From NCBI GenBank assembly GCA_002946415.1, contig NJPS01000022.1, positions 806,001 to 870,000 of the forward strand: a stretch of DNA of 64,000 nt, given 5' to 3'. The position numbers and the translations under genes were made by a program. Positions 33,888 through 46,288 of the stretch are shown here, one piece after another (the first letter of the stretch is position 1; each line of letters starts with the position of its first letter). The notes beneath the pieces are model-generated. The model saw nothing but the letters and a program-made list of their open reading frames with translations, was not told the origin of the DNA and searched no databases. Origin of the DNA: Rutstroemia sp. NJR-2017a BVV2. Lineage: Eukaryota > Ascomycota > Leotiomycetes > Helotiales > Rutstroemiaceae.

Positions 33888-35440
33888 ATGGCCGTCTCTG
33901 TTCAAGGTTCATTCTACCCCAAGTCCAGTCACTGGGATATGGCCGATCAACGGCATCAAAGCTTCTCGGCCGTTCCAACATATTCTTCATCCTCTATGGC
34001 GTATCCATATCAGATGCCGGCCTCTGGTCTTGAGTCGCCGGGCATGATGTCCAGTTACAATAATCACCTCGCAGAACCCATTCGCTCAACCTCACCTTCA
34101 GCATATGGCCAAGGTCAGCTATCATCGAATAGAAACCTTGAAGCCTCTTCTTTATCGAAGAATTCTAAAGATCCAAAGACCAAACGTTCGATGTCTACTC
34201 CGAATATTAGAGGTACAGCCACTACTGATGCGGCAGCCTTGGCTTTGGTCAATGATAAGAGAAGGAACAAACTGGGCTACCATAGGACTTCCGTAGCATG
34301 TGGTGAGCGACGATTTAATTCCTTCTAGAAGCGGTGAAAATTAAGGCCGAGGGCTTTACTAACTCGTCACCTACAGGACACTGTCGCCGTCGCAAAATCA
34401 GATGCATTCCGGCTGCAGGAGACCCCCAGAATCGTTGCTCAAATTGCATCAGATTGAAGAAGGAATGCAACTTCTACCCGGTTGACCAGCAGCCGCAACC
34501 GGAACCCAAGCGTCGAGGCTCCAAAGCCCAGAGCGGAACTGGGAGAGCCTCAGAATCCTCCTCTCCAACGATGCCACCTGGACAACTACCAGATATGCAG
34601 TCAGGACATCCTTATCAGCACCTCAATATGCCACCGATCCAAGACCTTGCAGGTGCTCAGATGAAGAGTCTGAGGACTGATAGCTTCTCACCGGAGAATA
34701 AAGGTGAGTTAAGGCGACTTCAAGCTAACAATTTTACTAACCTTGGCGCAGTTGTAACATCATCAAGAAACTTTGACTATAACCCTGGGCCCACCAACTG
34801 GGTGGCTTCTGAAGTTTCTCCAAACACCAAAACTTCAGCGGATTACTGGCGAGTTAACTCGCAAGAATCGCCAATAACACCCGCCTTTTCGCCCTACGGT
34901 GCTCCAAATATGCACGTTCCAAACTCCCAAGGCTGGTCCAGTCAAGGCCAACAAAGCCATGAAGCCAGGGAGTCAGAGTGGTCAGCGCCTCAACGATCGA
35001 TTTCGTACAGCAACTTGGAAGGGTTGCAGAGTGGCGGCCAGTACAGTACTTATGGACTTCCTCCGTCAACCGCAGACCAGTATGCCGCTTCAAGACCCCG
35101 ACAACAACATCCAGGCATGTACCCACCTCCTATAACCACAGCGAATCCAATCTCGCCTCCTGAAATTTCATCGGCATCCAGCATCCCAACACCACACGCG
35201 CAATCTGCAGGCGCCATGTCCTCGGGATCTTTCCCGAGCTGGAGTAATCAGTCATATTCTTATGCCAAGGTTGCACCTGTCGGCTCAAACGTCGACACGT
35301 ATGGCGCTTGGAATCCCAGCCACACAGCTCATCAACATATACCCGAAGAAGTGCAGGCGGGGACAGCGGCTGGATATGGTGGATATGGCGATGCTGGGAA
35401 TGCGGTTTATTATGCGGGACAACCTCAGTCTGGGCGTTAG
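33888..35440 (+). CDS. Zn2Cys6 binuclear-cluster transcription factor
   Basis: Probable nuclear fungal-type regulator. Exons 33888-34302, 34377-34703 and 34752-35440 give 476 residues. The DNA-binding zinc cluster is at about residues 137-166: C-GH-C-RRRKIR-C...RCSN-C-IRLKKE-C, with the CxxCx6C and CxxCx6C spacing of the Gal4 family. The first intron (34303-34376) splits the Gly between the first two Cys of the cluster, so splicing is needed for DNA binding. The second intron (34704-34751) is 48 bases, stop-free and in frame; if retained it would insert 16 residues. Outside the cluster the protein is disordered, rich in Ser/Pro/Gln/Tyr, with no visible fungal-specific middle-homology domain, so it is shorter than most family members. 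ATG at 33888 is the first good start of this frame. I cannot assign an orthologue or targets. Confidence 0.92.
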
Positions 35441-36404
35441 AGGTTTGGCTCAGCAGACACAAAAATACCTAACGTCTGGGAAATGCTTCATCACGAATAA
35501 TACTTACGTTTCTGGACGAAGGCTAAATAGCTCTTGGATGCACCTACACGGCTCCAGGGGGAGAAAGAAGTATCGCAACAGGGAGCATATGAGCGCGACA
35601 GGCGCCACCAGGCCGAATCCAGACGCAACTTCGACATACAAACACTTACAAGCTCGACTTGCGGTTGTACATACCCAGCGAACACAAACTTTGGGGATAT
35701 TTATTTCTTTGGTACGACAGGATCGACACGATTTTTATGATACAGTAGGATCGGCTTGATGGTTGGACGGCTGCATATATAGGAAGGAAAAGAAGTTTGT
35801 CATTTTTTTTGGGAGAATTTATCGAGCGAGTCCCATGACGGGTTTTCATGGGCAAACGGACAGATACCAAGTAAGGAGGCGGAGAATCAAAAGGGGCGGT
35901 ACTCGTACAGGCGTCTTGCTTTCTATATTATGCACTGGCCGAAGAGACGCAAGGGTAGGGCCAGATGAATGTTATTCGAATATAAAGAGAGAATGAGCCA
36001 GTCGTCCATGAAGTTATCCAAGCTGTAAATGTGATGCCTCTAAAATTTCCTGTGGAACTTAAAATTCGCGATATTAGGTAATTAATTACAACTGTTACCT
36101 TCCAATTCACATAATTATTACCTCAGGCAGTAAGGCAACAAAACAAGTCTTTCCACAATTATGTCGTGCTCCAACCCCCTTCTCATTCGTCCTCAAAACC
36201 ATCCCAACCAAATTCGAGCAAATAAATCCACGTAACACAGAAAGACGTCCATCTCTCACAGCCTCCATCCTTGCAAGAATATATTGCAGATGCCTTCTCA
36301 GGGACTAGGCCGGTTTGTCGGCATGTTTGAGGTACTTCGTCCACTCACTTCCACGATATCTCCAGATATAAAAACTTCCCACGCAACAGCAACAGCAACA
36401 CAAC
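35441..36404. other. Zn2Cys6 gene 3' flank
   Basis: No gene seen. The sequence directly before 36405 has caa/cag-rich repeats (36386-36404), consistent with a fungal 5' leader for the next gene. Confidence 0.45.
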
Positions 36405-36911
36405 ATGAACTCATTACTAAACGTTCTGGAGCCCCATCCAGAAGACAGACTACATCTACGATTGCATCGCGCGCGATCGGTTATTCTCACGGCGCAAGAG
36501 TTGGTTCCTTCCCAATTGACATCCTGGAAGTGCGGGGTTGAGCGTCTTGACTGACATGGCCTGGGAAACCCAAACAGACTCGTAGAAATCCGCGCCGCGC
36601 AACGCACGTTCGAGGGCGCATACATACGCACTGCATTGGGGCAATTCAGTTTCGCGCTGGTGGTATTGAAGATCTTCACCGCCGAATTCTATAGCATCGG
36701 AGCATTATTTGCAACATATGGAGCGGGGGTACTGATGGTTAGCATGTACAGAAGATACGAAGGCAATCGACAATTCTTTAGCGAGGTGGATTTGGATGGG
36801 ATGGGCAGGAAGAAATTTAGGACCAGTGGAAATGCGGTGGTGGTTTTGACAACTTTGAGTCTGGTAGCATATATGCTGCTGATTGGGTTAACAATAAGGC
36901 TAGACACATGA
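36405..36911 (+). CDS. DUF202-type small membrane protein
   Basis: Predicted 152-residue membrane protein. Exons 36405-36529 and 36578-36911; without splicing, an in-frame TGA follows codon GVERLD. The segment RAAQRTFEGAYIRTALGQ (about residues 50-67), followed by a hydrophobic helix, resembles the R-T-F-x-x-x-Y-x-R-T-A-L signature that opens DUF202 domains, also seen in the membrane part of fungal vacuolar transporter chaperones. Three hydrophobic segments follow or include residues 65-82, 85-100 and 128-147, separated by a basic YRRYEGNR loop. The biochemical role is unknown; vacuolar or other internal membranes are a guess from the family. The 48-base intron has an unusual GTGCGG donor but a good CTGAC branch and CAG acceptor. 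Confidence 0.7.
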
Positions 36912-39900
36912 ACCCCTGGGTGAGCTGACGGTGTAAACGGGACGGTCAATGAAACGCATCCTTAATTGGGGCATGAAGACCACTTTCGGTGTGGGGGGAT
37001 TCAGACGAGGGGAGGTAGAAGACAGGCCCGGTTGCGGTCGAGATATCGCAGATGAGGAGGCAAAGAACTTGAGGGGTTCAACAGGCAATTGAATACACGA
37101 CGACAGCTCACGAAGCACAGCAGGCTCTCCATCGGCTTGTCAAGTTGAGGACGTTCTAGAGGGCAGAGAACCCGGCTATACTTGTTCATTGTAAACACCA
37201 GTACTAGTGTCAACAAGCTTATCATAATGCATTGGGAGATGACAACGTTGCGTGTCTGAATATCACGACAAAGGCAACGCGAAATTTCACGAGGAAGCCA
37301 AGTGGTATGCATAATGCCAGGAAATTGTGTTGCTTAGCACCACCTCTATCTTCCATTGAAGAGATACGTCCCCTTGGTGGATTTGCCGAGTGTCTTACCG
37401 GCAACACACGGCAGACTATCGATAGTTCTCTCTCACTTTAGTGTAAAAAGCCTGTTTCCGGAAGCATTAAATCGTTCCCTAGCGACTGTCTCAATCTGAT
37501 AATCAGAACCTTCAGCAGGCTTATTTGGGGCCCCGGGGACATGTCAGAAATGATACTTAGCACAATCATGGTTAAGGCCGCAGGCTATTCAAAAGTTCTA
37601 CGTAATCTTGGTGCATGAGAACGGTGGTGGAGGGCCTGCAATCCCATTACCATTCGGATTGCACCCTTCACAAGTCTGTCACTCACTAGTAGCGAAAGAA
37701 AGCATCACTTCTAGGCTGACCGCTGCTGCTGCTGTCAAATGCTCGGTCAAATTATTCCTCCAGGCGCACGCGTCAGCTTTCCTGAACAGACGGACGGAAC
37801 GAAACGAAACGATACGATAACATTCGCGCGGTCTCACAACGCTGGATCCGGACACGAGAAAGACCTCCTGGACTTCGAGCTCGCATGGCGGCGGCCTTCT
37901 CGTACCTGCCCTATCTGAGCGTTGGGGGTAGACTAAGCTCAATCTCGCCACGCAAATCACGGATATTAGTTCTGTGATGTTCTGGCTCTGGTCCGGATCC
38001 TGCAGCTACTATTAAAGTATCTCGGGCATTATTATATAGCTCATGCAAATCATCAATAGATCCGCGTCTGCGATGCTGGGTAAGGATTCAGTAGTGTAGT
38101 AGGGATTCTGCAATCTACTATACTCTACTCTACTTCAACTACATAACAAAACTTCAGTTGCATTGCCCCCCCCCGGGGGGGCAATGCTATGCTATGCGAG
38201 TCAGACTTGCCTTTGCTGTATTCATGGGTTGTTTCATCCTGATTGGGACCTGCAGTCATACACGCTTTGGGATAGCCCGATCCGACGCCGTTGCTTGACA
38301 TATTCCTGGGATCGAACGCTGGACTGGTTGCTGGTCTCTCTATGTAAGTTATTATCTGAGTGGGCTGCTCGTCTGTGGTACTTGTACTTGTACTTTCTTT
38401 TCGACGCCGGGATTCCCGCTCGATGGGCTGGATTGTCGGCTGCTTAGGTAAGGAATCGGATGATGTACTTTGTACATGGATGGAAACTTCTTCTGTGGCC
38501 GGGAAAGCTTCGGATGCAGATTTAGAGCTTTCTGGGGGGTTGGAAATAGTGTCTAATTGTGTGATTCGAATGGTTCGATTACTGCATGGTTTTACCTGGG
38601 TTGAAGTCGAGATTGACGCCCGATCTGCTGCATGTCTTTGTTTTTGATATGGCTTACACCCGTGGATGTGCTACTTGCTACTCTCTTTCTCGTTGGAGTT
38701 CTTCTATCAGCATGTTCACCATATTTTAAAACCCGCATTGTGCAATTCGAACCGTCACCATCACAATTCGATGGCATTCTCGTCGCAGCTGTTCACTGAC
38801 ATGATATCTCAGTGAGACCAGCTTCAGCGAGCACCTCTCTCTATAAGACATCACTCGGTGTTAGGTCTCTTTTGCTAAAGATCCTCAGCATGTATGTTAT
38901 TAAAAGCACTGTGCCCTGGGATCTGTCACCTGCGCTTTGGGAAACCACTTTTGCTGTGCTGTCATAATCTCTACAATCCCACGAGTGTGAGACAGAGACA
39001 GCAGATACAGTGCGTTGCTAAGTAGCAAGAGGATGATAGAACTTTGGCTAGTAGTCCAAGCTCATTCAAAGCATACTGAGAAGGTCTAGAAAACCCAGTG
39101 GACTTCCATGCATATTCTAGATGCAAACATCGAGCATAGATCCGAGACACTGCATATTCTGATCACTTTCATCGTTCCCAGTAACTCTGAGTCGGTACCG
39201 AGGAGGAGGATGTGATAGTAGTAATGGTTTCAGTGCATCGACGCAGGCTGGTCCCGGTCAAGATGGCTCTCCGCGCGGGGCTCGTCGGGATGCGGGGAAT
39301 CAAACCTTGTTGCAGATCTTGCTAGGCGAGGGAGGCGGGGTTGGGGGGGGCTGTATTGTGGGTCAGGAGTCGGGACTCAGGAGTTTTATGAAGGGATGAT
39401 ATCGAGTATTATGGTTAGATACGCGGGGAGTGGAGGCATGCTGTGTATAGGAGAGTTGCATTACTACGGTGTTGGCAGCTAGGAGAATATCCTCGGTGGC
39501 TTGGATTAATGTCATGCAATCTTGTTTGCAGGCGTGTACATTAGAAGTCGGCATTCGCCAGTTCTCCGAATGGTGATGGCAGTATTGTGGGAAGTAAAGG
39601 AGCCGCATTGGGTAGCTGGCAAGAACAGCGACTACTACATTTCAGAGCCTCTTTCGGGAAGTTTACTAGCTGTTGGGATTGGGACGAAAGTCTTCGCAAG
39701 TAATACGCTGTATATCCAAATTCAATGGCAACGCGACTTAATCTCAGTGCTTCACTTCAATTTGCGTAATCAATGGTATCATTATGAGTTTTCTAAATAA
39801 AGGGGTTTAAAATTTCATAGCTCGAAAGGAGGACAGCTATATATAACAAGTCCAACTCCGCCAGTGCACTACAAGATTCTGAAAGCTACGTTGAGGTCAA

Positions 39901-42900
39901 GAGGGTGTGACTCCTGTGATATTTCCCGCTAAATGGAGTATATAGAGTCTCTACGGTAATCATTCGTCTCTGCTGCAGATTTGGGTGGGTCTTTTCTGAA
40001 CTAGTAGGTAGGTGGGTGAAATATCTCACATTCTGGAAGAATAGTTGCTGATGTGCGAATAGCTGCACCTAAGATATGATGCTAATGGAATGTATATGCA
40101 ACTGCCAATGACGCTGTTGCTCGCTACTGAAGGTCTATCCGCCCTCACATTCATTTTTAACTATAAATGTACGGCCAGGCAAGACTATCGGCGGTGGTAT
40201 GAGTATGGATTTTCTGGGCCAGTGTGACTTGCTGCCATTCGACTGCTGTTAGCAGAATGTTTGGTTGATGAATAGCTTCGATGCAAACATACTGGTATGA
40301 AGCGGAGACATCGTTGAACTCAATTGGTAGATCCGAGGGAAAGTCTGCTTCGTACCACCGAATAGCTTCGCTCGTGCGTCTCTGAGGAATGGTAGTCGCC
40401 CCTAATGATGTCTCGGTGGTAGCTCAGTGATTTAGGACCGCGGATGAGGTCTGATTGGGGTTTGCAATGCGAATGGCATAACGCCACATCAATAGGTAGA
40501 ATGAGCGTTGCGCAAGGTCGAGGAGTTTGAAGTCCTGATCAGGAACGTTCTGGTGCCATTGGGATACACTTGTGATGCAAATATCATCCAGGATCTCGAT
40601 AAAGTGTGTGTGGAGTGGGAGTTTGGCTTCGGGATCTAGTAGACGCATCTGCTTGGAAGTCTAGAGATAGAAGCTCTAGATAGAGAAAAGAACTACACCC
40701 AGGAGCTGTGAAGAGGGTGCATATTGTGAAGAGACGGCTGTCAGGATCGCTCTCATGCGCCTGCTTGATCCAAAGCCTGGCGCTATGTCCATTAGGAGAG
40801 ACTACATCTCATCAAGTTCCTCAGATATAGTCTGCGGACGTATATATCCACCGCTGTAGCACCTGAAGTCCTACCTGGGGGAGTGTGGGGCTGTGTGCGC
40901 TAACCTGACACCCTTATGCGAAGCTGCAGAGTCGAAAATCTAAATTTCTCTGGAAAAGATCGAGTTAGCAGAGCCGATCGATTCAACAGATGGACGGGCT
41001 TCCTCCTGACATCCCTGGGAGTCACTTATCTGCTGGGCAAGGATAATTTTCTTGACAAGGCCGATGCTCATGCCGAGAAGTAAGATGTTGATGCTGGATG
41101 AGGCAACGAGCAGGCAATGCTTATCATTCTTCTCACTGGAAAGTGTATGAAAAACGGTGCTAACGGTTATTTGTGCTGAATTGGTGTTGACGTACATACG
41201 GAACAACATATGATACACTTTTGCGTGCCGAGTTCTGGGACTGGAGGGCCGTAGGGTTGTGCATCGGCTCAGGTGGTTCCGGACTTTCATCAGGTGGTGG
41301 CCCTGCATCATGGTCATACTGTCGACTATCGGAATCCAACTGTTCTACTAGCAGATGAAAACCCAGTATTCGCAAGGTTGTATTTGGAATGGGGACTGAC
41401 GACCACAGGCATCTCTCCTATACGATAATGGGTGGTCGATTATCATCCCAGGAACTCCATTACAGTTGGTGTGTAACTCACAACGCTAATTGCAACTGGA
41501 GGGAGCCCAAAAAGAAAGAACGAATTGGATTGAAAGCGAAAATCTTGTTCCCTTTGGCAAATATTTCGTAGTACGCTAATGTAGATATGTACAGAAAAGT
41601 AAGGAGCTTAGCGACGACCCTGTTCCGTAGTGACGTTGCCACAAGTAATTGAGCTTACGAGACGAAGCCAATAAAAAGACAGTCAGAGGAAGCACCACAT
41701 GCATTGAAGAACCACGGGATAGCCACCACAGACATTGAAGAACCACAGGATAACTAGTAACAGTTAGCTATGATCTCGGTTCAGCCGACGATAGGGACCA
41801 TGCAAAGTCTTACAGTTGTCCCGTAGGCAACGTCGAGCCTTCGAGCGAGCTTTAGCTACATAGATACTAGGTCTGAGAGCCACCAACGTCCGAGCGTTGA
41901 TCCTGTGCTTCTCGGAAGTGCAATCTTGTGTATGTCGTCCAGATTTACTACTGGCTGACCATAGAAAGTAGAGCCAAACTTGGTCCATCCGGATCATTAC
42001 GAACCTAGCGCCACCTGAACAAGTCCGCCAACTCCGGAGTGAAAGCCCCAAGCAGAGAGTGTTGCCTATTGCTCGTGTGCGGCTATCCAGTAAGAGGCGA
42101 CGTAGGCTTCTTTGCAATCAAGAGGTTGCCGTCTAATGACATACAGTGTCATGCTTGGTGTCCCAACACAGTAGCGTGGTCTTCGGAAAAACAAACGCCG
42201 TAGGAGATACAGACATACTTCCGCTTTCCTTCATGAGAGGGTGATCTCACTAGTTCGCCCAATCGTTCTTTCTTGGCTGATACTTATCCATATAACAACT
42301 GGTCTACCGGTTGATCTGATGTAGTCTTAGGCTCTAATGCAGGAACAACTCAAAAATGAATTTGTCAAGGACATTTGGTTTTTAAGTGGAGATGTTTGAG
42401 CGACGAAAATCCTTCAAGTCATTGAATTCGTATCCTAGAGGTTAATTCTCCTGTAGCACTTTGGTTCCTGGCAGCACTTGTAATACAACCCGACATATGC
42501 ACACCCCACTTAGACCCTCCTACCCCCCAACACGTGATGCTGTCCACGGTACATCGCTAGGACAAAAATCATCGATGCATGAGTAGGGCAGGGTAGCACG
42601 AATCTAGAATGCAAACAACCTTCGGCACATTTCGAATCTTTTACAGTACTTTCTTTTTCCTTGCAGCCCCGCATATTTCTGTGCAAAGTACGAGATTGAG
42701 ATGTCAGCCGGGGACCTGAATATTGGTCGGCGACCTTTGTAGACAAATGTTTCCGCAGCCAGCCAATTAGCGTTGGTTCAGCTTAAAAAGTTGCCGCCTG
42801 TCGCAAGCGCCCGCGCCCGGATTACCAGATCGCTTCTTATCAAATCGAGACGACAACTTCACCGCGAGGTTTGCTCCACTGATAGTCCGTGGTCAATAAC

Positions 42901-44189
42901 AACGACTCGAATGTGACGATGATAGTACATCGATACCATGTCTGATGTAGGCTATCGTGAGCCTTAGATTCGCTTACCTTATCCTATAGTCCGTACTCCC
43001 TTGTACCACATCCTAGATGATCGGGCCCAGCAAGGCTGAGAATCTATCATCACGAACATGGCTTTGCAGGACCATGCCCAGAACAATATTTGCACCACCA
43101 ACACAGCTGAGGGGCAGCTTGAAACGTCATGAATCACCTTCGTGATCCACACGGCCTGAGGATGGTTCCTCAGCATTGTGGAACACTCACTCAAAAAGGG
43201 TGCTTTGATCTTCATCAAAATGCTTTTTTGCGTGTAATATTGAAGTTTTAGAATTGTGCGACCTAATATCTATCTCGATCCATGGGATCAATAGTCTATT
43301 CATGGGTGTTATGATCAACCTCAAACTTCACAATACCATTTCGATAACTATGCGATTTAGGCTGTCAGGTGCAGTGTGGTCAGTGACTGATCGTCCCAAC
43401 TGTTATCACAACCAATTCAGCTGCAAGATGCAGTTGCGCTTATCTCGTCAGAAGTTACCACCAGATAATAACCTAGAGTTGGATTTGGCCCGTTGGGAAT
43501 ATGCATCGTTGACTCTATGCAGTAGTACGAGATCGGACTCAGCACGGTACCAAGTACATTGGTCAAGCTGCACACTTCCAAGCCATGGATTGCGTTTCAA
43601 TTGGTCGGTAGCGAATCCCAGGAAACGCCGCCTAGACCTTTGTGGTAACGGGTATATCCGCGCCTGGGTTTTCTTCGTGATAGACATCATACAAACTGGG
43701 GCGCAGTTTTGCCCCATGGGTAGATTTCCTTTTTCAGGCAGTTCCAACTTCACTATTGAGTTATATTTTGCACGGCTCGTTAGAATTACTAACATTTGGC
43801 TTATCCAACGGGCACAGTAAGCATTAGTATCTTGCTGAAATACTCCAGCTTACATGTTTTGAGGCTACTGTTTGGATACGATATTGACCGACTAATATAC
43901 ATCGACCCAACGTTTGTCATCACCCGAGCAAACACGGCCAATATCCTGTGATCCATCTAGTATACTCAGATATCCAGGCTGTACCTCATGGATGATGAGC
44001 CGCTAAGGGGACATTCGCCTGGAGTCCTCAGGTGGTCTCATTAGCCTAAGCGCCTTTTCTACCCAACCCGTCTCATAAGGCAGATTGTTCTTATATTATA
44101 AACATGAAAGACCGCCAAAGTTTACCTCATTAGGTCCCACATTCGAACTTCATTACACGGGCAGGATCCGGTAGAGCAATCCAGTTAAT
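36912..44189. other. Gene-poor region with possible relics
   Basis: Over 7 kb without a firm gene. On the minus strand, two collinear pieces between 40424 and 41375 (around DPEAKLPLHTHFIEILDD and HTLSSEKNDKHCLLVASSS), with a plausible intron at 41161-41218, look faintly protein-like and could be the remains of one gene. I recognise no family. Minus frames at 41764-42117 and 42979-43218 and opposing frames at 43254-43820 are similarly unassignable. A perfect C/G palindrome lies at 38160-38187. Confidence 0.35.
38160..38187. repeat. Perfect inverted repeat with C9-G7 core
   Basis: gcattg, nine C, seven G, caatgc: the arms are perfectly complementary for 13 bases, with two unpaired C at the centre. 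This would make a very stable hairpin or cruciform, and is an unusual homopolymer junction in otherwise ordinary sequence. Confidence 0.85.
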
Positions 44190-46288
44190 ATGGCTTACAA
44201 TCATCTGGTGGAAACATTCCGAGAGGATGAATACCCTATGATGAAAGGTTGGTTCACAAGAGCCTCTAGAGAATTCACTTGCTAAGAATCAGCAGGAAAA
44301 GCATATCTTGATCATGCTGGCACAAGTAAGACGTTACCATCTCACCCCCCGTCCCGAAGTCTAGAACATGACTTTCATGGCTCGATCCACGGAGCTGCCA
44401 AGTTTATATTGTTTTTCTGCCCAAGCAAGCCGTATGATTGTGGTTGCTAACGCGAGAATGTGTAGCGATATATGCAAAGTCGTTGATTGAGAAGTTCTCA
44501 ACTACAATGATGGCCAATCTATACGGAAACCCTCACTCAGCCTCTGCTCCAGCTAAACTGTCTGGGACCGCCGTGGACTCCATACGTGAGAAAACTTTAC
44601 GCTTTCTCGGCGCCGATCCAGAACACTTTGACTTGGTCTTTACTGCTAATGCTACTGCAGCGGTGAAGCTGGTAGCAGAAAGTTTTCGAGACCTTGCAAT
44701 TGAGAGTTCGACATCACAATCTTTCTGGTATGGCTACCATAAGGATGCCCATACAAGTCTCGTTGGCGTGCGTGAACACACCAATGGACAACATCATTGC
44801 TTCACCAGCGACCAGGAAGTTGAAGACTGGTTGGAAGGTCATATACAGCTTCCGGGCAGACCAGATCAAGACGATACTCCTGGCATCTTTGCATTTCCAG
44901 GTCAATCGAATATGACAGGTCGCCGTTTACCATTATCTTGGATGCGGAAACTTCGAAAGTCTAATCTTATTTCGCACCAGAATACATATTCACTGCTAGA
45001 TGCTGCTGCTCTGGCAACAACAACTCAGCTTGACTTCACGGACGCGGATGCAGCACCCGACTTTACTGTCCTCTCTTTCTACAAAATCTTTGGTTTTCCC
45101 GATCTTGGGGCTTTGATTGTCCGCAGGAAATCCGCCCATATTCTTACATGGCGCAAATACTTTGGAGGGGGCACAGTGTCATCTCTTACAGTTTTACATG
45201 AAGCATCGTACCGCCGAAAAGATGCTACGATTCACGACGGATTGGAAGATGGAACCCTGCCGTTTCATAGCATTCTTGCGCTTGGTTGCGCCATTGATGT
45301 ACATTATGACCTATATGGGTCGATGTCCAGGATCTCCAAGCATACGTTGTATCTTACGCAGCGTCTTTACGCGGGGCTCTCTAAACTTCGCCACTTCAAT
45401 GACCAGCCAGTCTGCGAGATATACTATGATGCAACGGATACCAGTCCATACACCGACTCTACTACGCAAGGAGCTACAATCGCATTCAATATTCTGCGCC
45501 CAGACGGCAGCTACGTCTCCTATACGAGAGTGGAACAATTGGCCAACCAGAAAGACATCTACGTGAGAGCTGGAGGGCTCTGCAATCCTGGCGGAATAGC
45601 AAGCTATCTAAAAGTGGCACCTTGGCACTTTAAGCGAGCCTGGTCAGCAGGGCACCGCTGCAGCGAGTCTGACAACACGGAGATAATCAATGGTAAGCCC
45701 ACAGGCGTAGTGAGGGCAAGTTTAGGGGCAATGTCGATTATCTCCGACGTCGATGCATTTCTTGCGTTCATTTTGGAGACGTTTGTCGAAGAAGTCGGCA
45801 CAACGAAACTTGTTTCCAAACCAGCCCTGACGCGTTCAAGAAATCAGAGGCCGGACAACGGCTCTGTAGTAGTAGCAAAACCGCGAGCAGATTGGCCTAT
45901 CAGAAGTTGTCTGCCACTTATCGACACCCAGCTGAACAAGCCTAAACCTCGGCACAGGCAACTTCAACGGCAGAATGTGATGGAAGCCGAACGACCGCGA
46001 ACAAGCCATTCTACAACACGTCATTCGCTAGCTCAGCACATATCAACCGGGTCAACCGATAGCGCGATAGTAATATCCCCCGCCGATTTGCGATTTCTGG
46101 AGGATCTAGGCATGAGCAGAAGAGGGGCGGTCGAAGCATGGGCCGAAAAACGGGAACTTGAGCAGGATTCGGAAGGTTCGCCGACGGATAAACAGGGAAG
46201 CAGACCGGCAGAGAGAGCGAGGACGTTGACGAGGGCGATCAGTTTTTGGGGATTGAATAAGGTTGGCAGAGTTAAAAGCAGGGTTTGA
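44190..46288 (+). CDS. Molybdenum cofactor sulfurase-like aminotransferase class V protein
   Basis: PLP-dependent fold related to the N-terminal (cysteine desulfurase) half of Mo-cofactor sulfurase. Exons 44190-44247, 44296-44325 and 44466-46288 give 636 residues. The start is supported by splicing that recreates KAYLDHAGTTIYAKSLIEKF, the family's opening signature. Later come NLYGNPHSASAPA, FTANATAAVKLVAE, HTSLVGVRE (about residue 125), LLDAAAL with the cofactor Asp near 208, and SFYKIFGFPDLGALIVR, where Lys236 would bind PLP, then YFGGGTV and GGLCNPGG. Full sulfurases run to about 800 residues and end in a MOSC domain that binds the cofactor. Here that half is missing and replaced by a basic, disordered tail of about 170 residues. 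It may still release sulfur from cysteine, but sulfuration of Moco should not be assumed. Confidence 0.9.

Noticed and set aside
38285..38320. Possible minus-strand tRNA T-loop (gcgttcgatccc)
   Set aside because: The flanking bases do not form a T-stem and no anticodon or acceptor stem is found.
40415..40480. tRNA-like start (ggtagctcagtgattta)
   Set aside because: It resembles an A box and D-arm, but no B box (GGTTCGANTCC) or matching acceptor stem follows.
36912..44189. Transposon or RIP-mutated repeat
   Set aside because: No terminal repeats, no transposase or reverse-transcriptase motif, and no strong AT bias as seen in RIP-mutated DNA.
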